Counted from the first letter of the stretch, positions 1 to 10,876 are shown. The stretch is DNA of 64,000 nt from Blastobasis lacticolella (GCA_905147135.1 LR990041.1:10415907-10479906), one strand, 5' to 3'. Numbers and translations: made by a program. Notes: generated from the letters alone by a model not told the origin.

Positions 1-59
1 CAATACCCTTTAAGTGAATAGACGACCGACAGAAAATGAAGAGTCGATTATAACATTAA

Positions 60-255
60 AATTTTTATCTTTACAAAGTATATAAAAGTCTCTTCCCGCC
101 GTCTGTCCCTATACTTAGATCTTTCAAACTACGCAATGGATTTTAATGCGGTTTTCAACAATAGATAGAGTGATTCAAGAGATATCTCGCAAAAATGTAC
201 GCAAGAAAATAAAGGGTAGGTCGGGGTAAAGTAGGTGTAGCGTAGGCGAACGAAG
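60..255 (+). mobile_element. Helitron-like (Lep1-type) fragment
   Basis: Contains CCGCCGTCTGTCCC, a segment like TTTTAATGCGGTTTTCA, and AATAGATAGAGTGATTCAAG, followed by a run of GGGTAGG/GTAGGTG words ending near an AAGTCGCG motif. The same order recurs at 20,970-21,230 and, inverted, at 43,519-43,745. Lepidopteran non-autonomous Helitron-like elements carry these blocks. Both ends are indistinct, so this is a fragment. Confidence 0.6.
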
Positions 256-309
256 TCGCGCCAGGTCCACTAGTCATCGATAACTAGAATAACTAAGTAT
301 GCCTTTCAT

Positions 310-356
310 GATATGGCTTTATCAAGCTTTTACGATGATATGGCTATATCAAGCTT
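310..356. repeat. Two-copy tandem repeat, 27-bp period
   Basis: GATATGGCTTTATCAAGCTT at 310-329 is repeated with one change at 337-356. No coding potential; a local duplication. Confidence 0.8.
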
Positions 357-627
357 AATGAGTCTGCCTTGATGGATATCACGGATTTCCGCCGCCAAGC
401 AATAACGCTTGCATTGTTGTGTTCCGGTTTCAAGAATAAACTATCCTATAACAACCAGTTTTATATAAAAAACTAAGTGAAATAATCGCAGAAACGGAAA
501 CATGTTCAATGGCACGTATCCAGGCTGGCAAAATCCGGGGTCAGGAATGAATATTGATTATAACCCGGGTCATGAAAGAAGAGACTTGTGAAATGGCAGT
601 GGAGGGGATTTCGCGCAGGTAATCGAA

Positions 628-885
628 GTAGAGCTCGTCTAATCTAAAATGACGCGCCCCACTATCGCATTAACGCACACAAGCAAGTTTTAAATATGGA
701 CGCAATACATATACAAATGCCGTTGTAATTGGTCATTCAGTTGCCGGTAAAATTCAAACGTAGGAGCACGCGTCGTTCATTGGCTCCCACACAGATGAAG
801 TGTCGTTATCAATATTAGCACTCACACATCGAAATCAACTAACGTAAGTAGTGGGGCGCGTCATCTTAGACTAGACGAGCTCTAC
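628..885. mobile_element. MITE with 37-bp terminal inverted repeats
   Basis: The left end 628-664 (starting GTAGAGCTCGTCTAATCTAA, ending in CGCGCCCCACTA) is matched in inverted orientation at 849-885 with 35 of 37 bases identical. The 258-bp element has no ORF. A flanking TA on each side of GAGCTC could be the target duplication, but the palindromic ends leave this open. A further inverted pair (AAGAAGAGACTTG near 579 and CAAGTCTCTTCTT near 896) lies outside. A solo copy of the end is found at 46,023. Confidence 0.75.
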
Positions 886-1678
886 GTGACTCGCCAAGTC
901 TCTTCTTATTTGACACTAGTTGTACAAGGGACCGTCTTGCTCAGTTTCGGACTGGAAATATATAAATAATAACAATAAATAAATAAACTATGTATCACGT
1001 GTTTCATCATTGACACGAAAAGAAGAAAAAGGGTATACTATCACTTCTATTTGAGCGATGTAATGGAATATGTATTGGACATAATAACGCAACATTCACA
1101 AGTGACATAATAAGTAACGCTGAATATTTACGAAAAAAATTCGAGGTGAAATATATTAAACTGTTTGATCATTACGTCCTATAGGTACCATCGTATAAAC
1201 TTTTACAAATATTACCAATCTAAGGTCATTCAAATCCTACCTATAAATCTGTTACCACATCTATGAGAATTGTATTTACTTATACCTTCTAAAAATTCAA
1301 TTCAGGCAGTCAACAAAGGATGTAATAGGACTTTAAACCTACTTGTGCTATCCCTGTCACCCACCCCAAAGACAAATGGAATACCCGTGCCAAAGTGGCT
1401 GTTTAATTAAATTTTAGGCCTCCTAAAATTGAACCTTAAACCTAATGTGCTAAAAATACCTGGAATTGGAAATATCGAATGGAACGAGGAATGGAAAATG
1501 TACAACTAATTTTGAATGCAAATCTGTTATCGGAAAATTGACGAGCTTCCTACGAGATAAGATTTGACGCTTTTGAAAACCGGTGTCTGTTCTTAATACT
1601 AATGTCCTTTGCGTTGCTATTGGTGAAAACTTGTAAATTGCTCTTGACTAACCATTACTATGCCGACTATTTAGAAGT
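886..1678. other. AT-rich non-coding stretch
   Basis: No supported ORF, tRNA or clear repeat. Sequence is A+T rich with scattered short homopolymers. Confidence 0.6.
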
Positions 1679-1825
1679 GGCTGGATTTAATTGTAATTGG
1701 ATTGCAATCGCAGTTCAATGGCAGTTTGAAATACTTTTGGTATTCTACTACTGTCACAAATGGCTCGGTTGAATTGTAATTGGATCGCAACCGAAGCTCA
1801 ATGGCAGTTTCACGCATTTTTGGTA
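1679..1825. repeat. Imperfect tandem duplication, about 82-bp period
   Basis: A unit built on TTGTAATTGGATTGCAATCG and TCAATGGCAGTTT occurs at about 1,685-1,742 and again at 1,767-1,825. A related single unit is at 36,777-36,832, so this is a dispersed family duplicated locally. Confidence 0.7.
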
Positions 1826-2117
1826 AATCTGATGTTGAGCTGCTATGGCGATCAAATCACAATTCATTCCAAGAATTTACATGATTAGCGGACTCGAGCC
1901 CCTGATAAAGTGTAGCTTGGATTAGTTTGTTGTTAATGCAATACCGTTGTTATTTTTACACAGAATTAAAGCATTTATCCTGAGTGTGCCTCAGATTTCT
2001 ACAAACAAATGTTAAAGAGAAATTTATCAGTACCTACATTCATCCATAGACCACGATAGTCGATAGATTAATTTTACGTAATTTGAACAGTGCAACCGCC
2101 ACCGCCTACCACCAGCT

Positions 2118-2222
2118 ACTAACTGCCCTAGTGTTTTTGATGTCGATAGGCGGCGTTGACCACTTCTTATCAGGTGGCCCGCTTGTCTGTTTGTCTGCCG
2201 TATAACATAAAAAAACATATTC
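2118..2222 (+). mobile_element. LINE 3' end fragment (CATCAGGTGG tail)
   Basis: GATAGGCGGCGTTGACCACT, ATCAGGTGGCCCGCTTG and TCTGCCGTATAACATAAAAAA match tails at 6,240-6,364, 12,886-13,007 and 40,945-41,052. The A-rich 3' end indicates a severely 5'-truncated retroposed copy. The 56.4-57.1 kb copy joins a related tail to LINE ORF2 sequence, which suggests the parent is a Jockey/CR1-type LINE. Confidence 0.65.
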
Positions 2223-3444
2223 AATATCATAAATATTAGTTACATACTTACCAAATTCCATAACTACGTATGGGTATCAAATCTACACAGATTGGCATGC
2301 GTCTTTATCCTTTTGTCTAAAGGCTTTTGCTAAGCTTTTGCGCAATAAGGCTGGCTGTCAAGCGGATTATCATAATGGTGGAAACGTACAAAAGAAAGCG
2401 CCGCATATCGTCTATTCTCTACAGAGACCGTCGGCAGTCTTCCTTACAGTGATTTTGCGACACTCGTGAGTTCGTGAGCATCGACGGCTTTGGGTATTTC
2501 TATTCTATCAGGTAACACAATGTGCATTGCCTGTTATACCAAATGTTTAAATATAAGCATTCTTAATTTGGTCTTCAGAAAACAATTAGTACCTACAACT
2601 TTTTAGCACCTATCAAAACAAAGAATAAAGGCGAGGGCCAATTAATTATACATGACGGTATTATATTTAAAATAAAATTTAAGTCACCGTGATTTTAGTG
2701 ACTTTCTAGACGCTAAAATTGTTTGGAATAAGATCTCACCAACGTTCTAGACGACTGATCTTTTGTGGCCTCCTTAAAACACCTGTCATGCAGATTATTA
2801 TCCTCCGAGAATAAACTTTAACTAACCTTTCTAATTACACCTGGAGGCTAACTGCTGTCCCAAAGAGAATGTGATAGCCACTCCGATCCAGTGTCACGAA
2901 ATGCATAGAAAATCTGCCGCTACATATCTATTGCCTTAGGCCAGTATAAGTCGTGACATTAGTTAATTGTAAAATAGTCCAAACTGAGAAACGAGGAGGC
3001 GTACCGTAGGACAAAACGTAAATCTAGATTGCAATCCTAAAATTGAACTATGTTTTATGTTAAAGTCGAAGGATTAAAATGTCCAGTGCTTGACATAGAG
3101 CTCTTCGATTATAAATTTGTTATTACTATGTTTTGCTTAAAATCAAAAGGATAACGCAAAAACTGGAATAAGTTGAGACTTGTTTTGTGACATCGACTCA
3201 ATAGACTTAGCTATAGTTAAACCACAGCTTTAAAATCTGTTCAGACTGCCATGTCTTACTTAAAATGAAATTATATATTGAAATGGATAATTTGCAGCAA
3301 TTTTTGTTGAAATTTACATTCTATGTGTTTCTTTTATGTATAATTCAAGACATCTACCAAATATGACAAGTCAGTATGGACAGCTCATAGATGTTTCATT
3401 AGTTACCGCTAACTGATCGTTTTGTATAGGAACTGAGAATAAGG
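2223..3444. other. Non-coding DNA, no supported gene
   Basis: Between 2,340 and 2,520 the base composition is more balanced and a TTCCTTACAG/TGATT acceptor-like and ATCAG/GTAACA donor-like pair occurs, but all three frames between them contain stops. I see no gene here. Confidence 0.5.
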
Positions 3445-3500
3445 TTGCAAAATAGCTCTAACGGAGCCTGACGGTAAGCAGCTACCGTAGCCTATGGACT
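3440..3500 (-). mobile_element. LINE 3' tail fragment, reverse orientation
   Basis: GACGGTAAGCAGCTACCGTA followed by GCCTATGGAC is the reverse complement of the tail seen at 22,390-22,435. Only about 60 bp remain. Confidence 0.5.
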
Positions 3501-4013
3501 CAATTATGCTATTAGTAGTTACTAATACCCTAATTGTTATTAATTAGGTTATACAACGTATTGTAACAGTTTGTCCGTACGCCTTTAGGCCTTCACGATA
3601 CCTAGGTATGTAAAAAGCAATGCGCACTGTGTACCGAATAAGTACTAAAATCCAACCTCCAAAATTCAAGTTCAGCTCTTATTTTTGCATTTTCATTTTG
3701 TGTCGTAAGTACATTTTTGATTTTTCAAATTGCGATTCAGCAAAGATATACATATACATTTAGATATACTGTGAAATTCAGGAAACTCATGTTGTTATTT
3801 GATCCGTAGCTTTATCATTAATATCATACTTGTACTAAATTAAATAAAGATTATATTATGAGTAAGTTTATTTACCAAAATAGCGGCGGCGATATAGTTA
3901 GGATACTACCTATTTCTGGAATATTTATTTTGTATCCTGACTAATGAAGTGTTGCCAACTTACTGCCGACGAAATCATTTCACGCTGAACAAATTATTAA
4001 TCGTTGGCTTTAA
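3501..4013. other. Non-coding DNA before the BEL element
   Basis: AT-rich sequence without supported features. Confidence 0.5.
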
Positions 4014-4018
4014 AATAG
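4014..4018. other. Target site duplication AATAG (left)
   Basis: AATAG directly precedes the left BEL LTR and is repeated directly after the right LTR at 11,099-11,103. BEL/Pao integrases usually make 4-6 bp duplications, so this sets the element limits at 4,019-11,098. Confidence 0.9.
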
Positions 4019-4224
4019 TGTAGACCATAGGAAATGCTTTTTCTGAAACTTAGTCGTAAGTACATTGCTACTGCTTTAAATATGGGAGGTACTTGGTGTA
4101 AAGCGGATTAGGTCGTTTTGAAAATGAAGATAAAATCATAATAAGTTAGTTGCTACTCTCGCGCTGTCCGCTCTGCACACGGTCCTCATTCAAATCCGAC
4201 GTTTTTATTCTCCTATCCGTTACA
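4019..4224 (+). repeat. BEL 5' LTR (206 bp)
   Basis: Starts TGTAGACCATAGGAAATGCT and ends CTATCCGTTACA. It aligns along its length with 10,890-11,098, with many substitutions and small indels. Confidence 0.92.
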
Positions 4225-4229
4225 AAGTG

Positions 4230-4244
4230 TGGTCTTCGAGCCGG
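4230..4244 (+). promoter_or_regulatory. BEL primer binding site, tRNA-Tyr-like
   Basis: TGGTCTTCGAGCCGG begins 5 bases after the 5' LTR. It matches the complement of the 3' end of eukaryotic tRNA-Tyr(GTA) as I recall it, with one C missing after TGGTC. The site is where a primer tRNA would start minus-strand cDNA. Identity of the tRNA is an inference. Confidence 0.6.
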
Positions 4245-4704
4245 CTCGTCATGTTTAGCACACCGCCCGCTAGGATGAATACGCGTCGGATGCAAAAAGG
4301 ACAATCTAACCATGAACCATAGAGAAAATATTTACTAAAGTAATAGAGGAGACACCGCAAGTATTTTCTTTGAACCACGCTTTGCGGTCCATGGACAACA
4401 GTGGCCGCAGTCAGTTCTGAGACATTGCGCGACGCAGACCAATCTGACAGTGGCTTGGATATTAAAAAAAAAGCCATCTTGTGCATTAAAAACTGTACAA
4501 ACCATTCGAGGGCCAAAAATTAAGAAAATGATAACATTTCATCGGTCATTCTATGACTTAGCAGCCTCCCCCCGCACGTGACAGGTTGGTACAATATTTT
4601 TGTTTGTGATGGCTGCTCTATTACTTTAGTAAATATTTTCTCTATGCCATGAACAGATAGAAAGTGCGTCCGTACAACTACCGCCGGTACCAAAGGTCGT
4701 TCCA

Positions 4705-6049
4705 ATGCGCGACACGTGTAGTGAAATAATAAAATCTGAACCTATAATTAGGCCTGTCGCTGATATGTGCGCTCCTGGGACTTCTAAGGTCCAGAGTAAC
4801 GGGACCGTGCAGTCTAGTAAGTCTTCGTCGTCATCCGATCTGAAACGAAAACAGCTACAATTAAAAGTTGCTGAAGAAAAGGCAAAACTTCAAATGGAGT
4901 TATTAGATAAACGATTGGAAGCTGATCTGGCCATAATCGACGCCGAAGAAGAGGCCTATACGGAAAAATGCAGTCAGCGCAGTGACGTGTCAAATCGCTA
5001 CACGCAAGTAAAAGTGAACGAATGGCTCGAACAAAGTCAAGTAGAACTGATCAGAGAGCCTACCCCGCCGCAGGCGTCATGAGCTGCACCAGCTGCAGCG
5101 AGCGCTTTGCCCCAATCCGCTCCTATTGCTGGAAATTAGATCCAGCAGCTGGCTCACACGCTGAAGGAAATTATGATGAGCTCGCCAAGACACGAAGATC
5201 GTCTCCTCAGACGCCTTGCCACGCCACGAGAACTACCTTTCTTTAGTGGCGACTGTATTGAGTGGCTACATTTCAAGAATGCCTACGATGAGTCATCCCG
5301 TGTGTGTCAGTTCAATGATAGCGAGAACTTATGGAGATTACGAAGGTCCCTGAAGGGTCAAGCTAAGGAATCTGTAAGTGATCTTCTTATTGGAAATACT
5401 TCGCCTTCTACAATTATGGATATGCTGGAACTAAGGTTTGGCCATCCAGATATAAACATACTTAATTAAACGACACAGCTGAAAAAGTTACCACCGTTAC
5501 CTACAAGTTACCACCAAGACTTGGTTAATTTAGCAGTTAAAATAAATAATTGCGTCGCTACAATACGGGCACTGAAGCAGGATGATTATCTTCGCAGTCC
5601 GGAGCTGACGACTACAGTTACCATGAAGTTACCATGTACACCAATTTCAAAGTGGACTGATTACGCTGCTACAAGATTAACCGACGGAATAACTAAGCTA
5701 GAACTGTTAGCCACATTTCTAAAACATGAGGCAAATATGTTGTCGAAAATAGGTATAACTCAGCCAAAGTAATGTCATAATCAAGTCGGAAAGAAGCAAA
5801 ACGTCAACAATAACAAACACCAAAATCGTCCTACTTTCACCACAAGCACATCCGATACTGATAACAAATGTCAGTTTTGAAAGAAGTACAGTCATCCCCT
5901 AACGGAATGTCAAATATTTAAAGTGCTATGAGGCGCGATAAATGGCGATTCGTAAAATCACAAGGATTGTGTTATTGTTGCCTAAACGCTCGTCACGATA
6001 GAAAGACGTGCACTGCGCCTGTGTGCGACGTCGACGGATGCGGTCTCGC
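4705..6049 (+). pseudogene. gag: BEL gag pseudogene
   Basis: From the ATG at 4,705 one frame carries a Ser-rich stretch, a charged helix with coiled-coil character (KRKQLQLKVAEEKAKLQ, about residues 47-65), then the BEL gag core (FFSGDCIEWLHFKNAY; LWRLRRSLKGQAKE). The frame is interrupted by stops at 5,080-5,082 (TGA), 5,137-5,139 (TAG), 5,467-5,469 (TAA) and 5,770-5,772 (TAA), while similarity continues across each. After 5,880 zinc knuckles follow: a Cys-His one ending YSHPLTEC, then, after a frameshift near 5,930, CYCCLNARHDRKTC (C-x2-C-x4-H-x4-C). Gag of this family packages element RNA into virus-like particles. It cannot be made from this copy. The last knuckle is split by the insertion at 6,056. 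Confidence 0.85.
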
Positions 6050-6055
6050 ACACCA

Positions 6056-6364
6056 ATATAATATACAAATATAATATATAATAGGCAGAATATAGCAGCT
6101 AAATAATACTCTTTTAAATAGTATTGTGTTTCTGCCGGTGGGTAAGGTTTCCAGTGCTCCATGGGGTGAGGATTTGGGGAACCGTGGCTTTAGCAGTGGA
6201 GTGGCATTTGCCTTTTTGTTGCCAGAGGAACGTGTTATAGAGGTGGGCAACGCATTAGCGATACTCTTGGTGTTGCTAATGTCTATAGGCAGTGGTGACC
6301 ACTTTCCATCAGGTGGCCCGCTTGCCTGTTTGCCTAACGTATGACATAAAAAATAAATAAAAAA
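6056..6364 (+). mobile_element. 309-bp LINE 3' end inserted in BEL gag
   Basis: Flanked by the direct repeat ACACCA (6,050-6,055 and 6,365-6,370). The insert ends in an A-rich tail (ATAAAAAATAAATAAAAAA) and contains GGCAACGCATTAGCGATACT and CATCAGGTGGCCCGCTTGCC. A near-identical copy lies at 40,790-41,052. Without the insert and one repeat, the gag frame reads through a Gly-Leu-Ala-His-His motif, so the insertion is younger than the BEL element. Target-primed reverse transcription explains the structure. Confidence 0.85.
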
Positions 6365-6370
6365 ACACCA

Positions 6371-7330
6371 CCGCATGTTGCATTGGAGCAACCCTAATCA
6401 GTCAGCTGATTCTGTGAAAACAATGTGTCATGTTCGCCGGTACAGTCAGGCGCTATGGATGGACAAGACTCGGCTCATAACAGTCACAGCGTGATGTCTA
6501 CGACGGCGAGTGAATGGATTCGTCGGCGGACACGTCCTGCTAAAAGTCGTTCAGGTGAAGTTGTGTGGACCTAAAGGAACCGTGAGTACCTACGCGCTTC
6601 TCGACGACACACCGCCTCGGTGTCGATAATAGACTCTGAATTAGAGAACGAGCTCGGGCTCGAGTGTACACAGTCGAGTGCTATTAAGTTCGTTGACGCT
6701 TTCGGACTGCAAGTGCATCAACCGGACGCCGCTCATGTGTCTGTGAATGTAACTGCCTACAATAATTCTAGATATAACACTAAGTTAAGAAAAATATCGA
6801 AGTCATGTTTACCCTTGCAAAACTTATCTGTTATCAAAGACATACACTGTAAACATTTGTTACCCATTAAGAATTTTGTGTGAAGGGATCGCGTAGTGCC
6901 AATCGGCCAGGACAACTATTATTTGTTAGCCCCGATTAAAATAATACACGGCAATAAACATCAGCCGTACGATACTTTGTGTCGTCTAGGGTGGTCCATA
7001 CATGGCTACTGTGGTCGCGCTCACACCCTGTAAGTCACAATGTCTTCCGTCGCTCTCATTCGGAAGAAAAAGATTGCACTATTAGTGAATTAAATGAAAT
7101 AATAAAAACATCTTTTTCTCTGGATGCCATAGGAATATCGACTTTACAGCGTGAGAATACGGCTCATGTGAGCGCGCTCGAAAACTTAGACCAAATTTAC
7201 AACGTCACGTGGGTCCGCCCCAATCAGAAGGTCCACTAGAGACAATGCGCCATTTCCGGCACGCACACATTGACGTTACGTTTACAGGCATTCTCAAGCA
7301 GTTTCAAGCAGTGCTCGGTCGCGATTGTTA
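6371..7330 (+). pseudogene. BEL aspartic protease region, degenerate
   Basis: Upstream of 6,620 the reading VSTYALLDDT can be recovered, with ALLDD at the position of the ALLDSGS-type catalytic loop of A17 retropepsins. The open part at 6,620-6,883 continues with IIDSELENELGLE and FVDAFGLQVHQ, typical of the BEL protease flap region. A further piece at 6,979-7,239 (SFSLDAIGI near its middle) is the linker towards the reverse transcriptase. Stops separate the pieces. In active relatives this enzyme cleaves the Gag-Pol polyprotein. Confidence 0.65.
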
Positions 7331-7394
7331 ACGCGAGAATTCGTTGTAGTGTCGACTCAAATTGAATATTATTTAATTAACCGATATTCTATCT

Positions 7395-7540
7395 ATATTA
7401 GCCCGAATCATCCCACTGCTGGGCAAAGGCCTTCCCCCGATTCCTCCACTCTTCACGATCAAGTGCCAATGTCTGCCAGTCACTTTCGAAGGCCCGCAGC
7501 TCATCTGTCCACCTATCTGTCTGTCTGTGTGAATTAAACG
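7395..7540 (-). mobile_element. RTE-type LINE ORF2 C-terminal fragment
   Basis: On the minus strand it reads DWQTLALDREEWRNRGKAF then AQQWDD, the C-terminal pattern of lepidopteran RTE-like LINEs. The plus-strand signature is CCCACTGCTGGGCAAAGGCC, also seen at 28,288. A pseudogene fragment. Confidence 0.7.
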
Positions 7541-7904
7541 ATATTATTATTGATAAAATAAAAGTATTTGTACGTAACTAAGATTACTTAATATTATACA
7601 AGCAACACACGCAGAGTCGAAGAACTTGTGGGTGACCATTTCAGACTTTGAGGCTAGTCGAAGTTCGGCACCGCTACGAGTTCTAATGCCGATAGTGAAG
7701 CGAGGTTGACCAAGGTCGTCCGCTAGAGACCCTAGGACTAGTTGAACAGTTTCAGGCACCACGTGACCGTTTTTAACAGAATAAGAAACCGTAATGGCGA
7801 CCTTAATGGCTTCTAGTCTGAAATGCCTGTCTAGCATATAATACAAAATAATAATATTGCATTTTCATCAATTTACATGTGTATAAAATTTACAATTAAA
7901 TTGA

Positions 7905-8285
7905 TTACCGGGATGTGGGTCAAATCCCAGGTCAGGGAAAGATTGTTCTCAGGGTCTGATAATATAAACAGGTGGCGATGAGTTTTAAAAAGTGAATAAA
8001 CAGTAGATTATTACTACGCTTACACTTTAGTAGGCCATAATGTCTAAAGCTGGTATGGAAAATCTAATATACTTGAACACAATCTGAACAGCTTGGGAAG
8101 CAATTATGATCACATTATGGCAAGAATTAGATATAGGTTTCATGTTATTGTGAACGATCTTTAAAATTCTATTCGATCTTTTAAATACTCTTTTCAAAAT
8201 TCAGTAGCATCCCTAGTGAGTCGGAAAGTTTAGGTAATAATTTTCGAAGACGCCGGAAGTGGACCTTCTGCTAGATTTCTATTTT
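7905..8285 (+). repeat. Dispersed repeat, copy 1
   Basis: Shares with 18,970-19,320 the blocks TCAGGTCAGAGAAAGG-like, CAGCTTGGGAAGCAATTATG, and AGTCGGAAAGTTTAGGTAAT followed by TTTTCGAAGACGCCGG. Order and spacing are conserved over about 350 bp. No coding potential; family not recognised. Confidence 0.65.
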
Positions 8286-8287
8286 GT

Positions 8288-9741
8288 GATGGCTTGCCGC
8301 TCAGACAAGATGCATTTTGCCGGTTACAATCATTGTTGCGTAAGTTTAATCGAGGTCCAAACTACGCCGAGAAATATAGGAAGGAAGTAACTAAGTTGTT
8401 GACAGAAGGATATGCTCGCGAACTGGACAATAGCGAGTTATCGTGTGATCGTTCGTGGTACCTGTGCCATTTTGGAGTTCTCAACTCAAACAAACCCGGT
8501 AAACTGCGCCTAGTGTTCGACGGAGCCGACTCAGTGCAAGGTATGTCTCTGAATGATTATTTATTGACAGGGTCGGATTTATATAACTCGTTATATGGTA
8601 TGATGTTTTTAATAAAAGCTAGAATTTTATTACAAAATGTGCATCGCAGGAACTGCCCCATTCAAGAAAATGAATTTATTTTGTGGGTCAAATGGCTCGA
8701 TGAGCTCAAGTTGCTTGAATCACTGCTACACTTGTACCTCGATGGTACAGTGATGCGGGTGACTGGGTGCCTTGCTACAAGGACAAGGTTCAATCCTATT
8801 TACAATTTAATATTATTAATACACAAATGCATGTATTTTCTGACGCATCCACGAAGGCATTCGCTGCGGTGATATACTGGCGATTTATTCGGTATGATGG
8901 TTCGGTACTTGTGAGTTTCGTCACTAGTAAAAGTAGGGTAACTCCACTACGGCCTACCTCTATTCCACGCTTGGAACTTCAAGGAGCATTAGTTGCGGCC
9001 CGCCTAGCTAAGACGGTTCTAGAAAAGCAGCCGCACTTTAAGTAGTGCAGTAGGTATTTCTGGACTGATTCAAGTACTGTGTTACAATGGATCCGTAGCG
9101 ACCCTCGGAGCGACAAACCCTGTGTTGCTCACCGTCTCGGTGAAATTAACGAACTAACAAGCCTTACTGAATGGAGATATGTACCTACTAGTCAAAGCAT
9201 AGCCGATGTAGCAACCAGAGGTGATTGTCCACCATTAAAGTATGGTGACGCGTGGTTTCAGAGTCCAATATTTTTGCAACTGCCGCAGGACGATGGGCCC
9301 AAGGACATTAAGAGGCCTAAGATCGCTCAGGAGGCTGCATGCGAAGAACGAAGTGTCCTCGTGACGTCACTAGACCCGGCCGAGCGTCCCGTCCCAGACG
9401 AAGAAAGGTTTTCGTCCTGGATACGGCTAGTGCGTGCTACAGCTAGGATTTTATACTTCATAAGGAAGTGTCAACGAAACAAGGTACAATTTGATAATAT
9501 ATTAATGACTAAAGCAGAAAAGTTATTGATAAAGAAAATACAACTAGATTCATATAAAACAGAATTAGAATGTTTGACTAATTCTATTGATCTGCCGTCC
9601 AATAGTCGATTGGTGCAGTTAACTCCGTATATCGATGAATTCGGTATTTTACGAGTCGGAGGACGCATCGATAAGGTATGCGGGGTCCAGGGCAATACCC
9701 TCAGACCCGCAATACTAGATAGAAAACATAAGATCACTTAA
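8288..9741 (+). pseudogene. pol: BEL RT fragment and RNase H
   Basis: Starts with the RT entry motif LPLRQDAFCRLQSLLRKFNR, then HFGVLNSNKPGKLRLVFDGA and LNDYLLTGSDLYNSL. At about residue 100 it jumps from LYGMMF to ARILLQNVHRR, so the palm with the catalytic Y-x-D-D and part of the thumb are missing. RNase H follows: VFSDASTKAFAAVIYW (8,830), RLELQGALVAARLAKTVLE, WTDSSTVLQWIRSDPRSDKP (9,058), and IADVATRG. In-frame stops at 9,043-9,045 and 9,739-9,741 break it. In active elements this makes and degrades the RNA-DNA hybrid during cDNA synthesis. Confidence 0.85.
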
Positions 9742-10862
9742 TTGCTTGTGGATCATAGGCTAGCCATGCATGGCGCGAATGATTTCGTAGTTAACGAACT
9801 ACGGCCGCGATACTGGGTGGTGAGGCTGCGGCCCGCCGTGCGCGCCGTGGCGGCGCGGTGCCTGTTCTGCCGCTACCGTCGCGCCGCTCCGCGCTCGCAG
9901 CGGATGGCAGCCTTACCTTCGTCGCGACTGCAACATAACCGTCGGCCCTTTAGTTATAGTGGTGTCGACTATTTTGGTCTTATGGAGGTAACAATCGGAC
10001 GAAGAAGACAGAAAATATACGGCGTTTTATTTACGTGTTTGACGGTCCGCGCTATACATATAGAAGTAGCTGAGAGTTTAACTACGGACTCAACTATAAT
10101 GGCCTTAAACCGGATGGCCGCTCGCCGAGGTATGCTGGCTGTTCTGTACTCAGATAATGGTACAAACCTCAGAGGTGCAGACGCGGAGCTGAAGCGATGT
10201 CTTGACGAACTCAACATGGACACGCTGCGTTCTGATGAAGCTGTGAGAGGCGTCGAGTGGCGATTCATACCTCCAGGAGCTCCCGAGATGGGTGGCGCCC
10301 CCACGCATGATCCGCACAGTCAAGACCGCACAAAAAGTAGTGCTGAAGGAGCGCGCTCCGCACCCCGAGACCCTCACGTTACTCGCCGAAGTGGAAGGAT
10401 TGGTCAACAGTCGGCCAATCACACATGTGTCTACCGACCCGAAATTCCCTGAAGCCTTAACCCCTAATCACTTTTTGATTGGCAGTTCGTGTACCAGCTC
10501 CCCTTATAGAACGTATGATGATGACATAGACATAGACATAGACAGTATTTTATGACGATCTCTGTCTTCGCAAACGGTGGAGAATCGCTCAAAGGCCTGC
10601 TGATATGTTTTGGGAAAGATGGTTGAAGGAGTATCTGCCTACCTTATTGCCGCGTCAAATGTGGACTAGAGAAGAGAGACCTCTACGTGTGGGCGACTAT
10701 GTCGTATTAGTCAACCCTAAGATCGAGCTGGCGGCACGGAGTTGTGAGCGCGGCCCACGCCGGCCCCGACGGCCGCGTCCGCGTCGTGGACGTGCGCACT
10801 CGCGCTGGCGTATTGCAGCGACCGGTAACACGCGTGGCACTGTTAGATTCTGGGGATATTAG
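9742..10862 (+). pseudogene. pol: BEL integrase, frameshifted
   Basis: Zinc-binding region with DHRLAMHGAND and CLFCRYRRA. The catalytic core shows D in YSGVDYFGL, D in VLYSDNGTNLRG and E in GAPEMGGA. A frameshift at about 10,295 moves the reading to the frame starting at 10,292 (MIRTVKTAQKVVLKERA, VEGLVNSRPITHV, LTPNHFLIG). Another break near 10,555 precedes FWERWLKEYLPTLL and RPLRVGDYVVLVNP at 10,605-10,730, and a further shift spoils the C-terminus. The integrase would insert cDNA with a 5-bp stagger, matching the AATAG duplication. Confidence 0.87.
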
Positions 10863-10876
10863 TGCTGACTAGTCGC

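Larger units (their letters stand above)
7340..8287. mobile_element. Nested insertion between BEL protease and RT
   Basis: BEL similarity stops near 7,330 and resumes near 8,290. Between them are an RTE-type LINE C-terminus on the minus strand (7,395-7,540), a 99-codon minus-strand ORF of unknown nature (7,547-7,846) and a dispersed repeat shared with 18,970-19,320 (7,905-8,285). Exact borders and the number of insertion events are not resolved. Confidence 0.55.

Noticed and set aside
2350..2515. Small coding exon between acceptor- and donor-like sites, and a short frame starting MVETYKRKRR
   Set aside because: All frames between the splice-like sites have stops, and the short frame ends after about 25 codons; no reliable similarity.
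9969..10422. Minus-strand ORFs of 111 and 90 codons
   Set aside because: Antisense of the BEL integrase.
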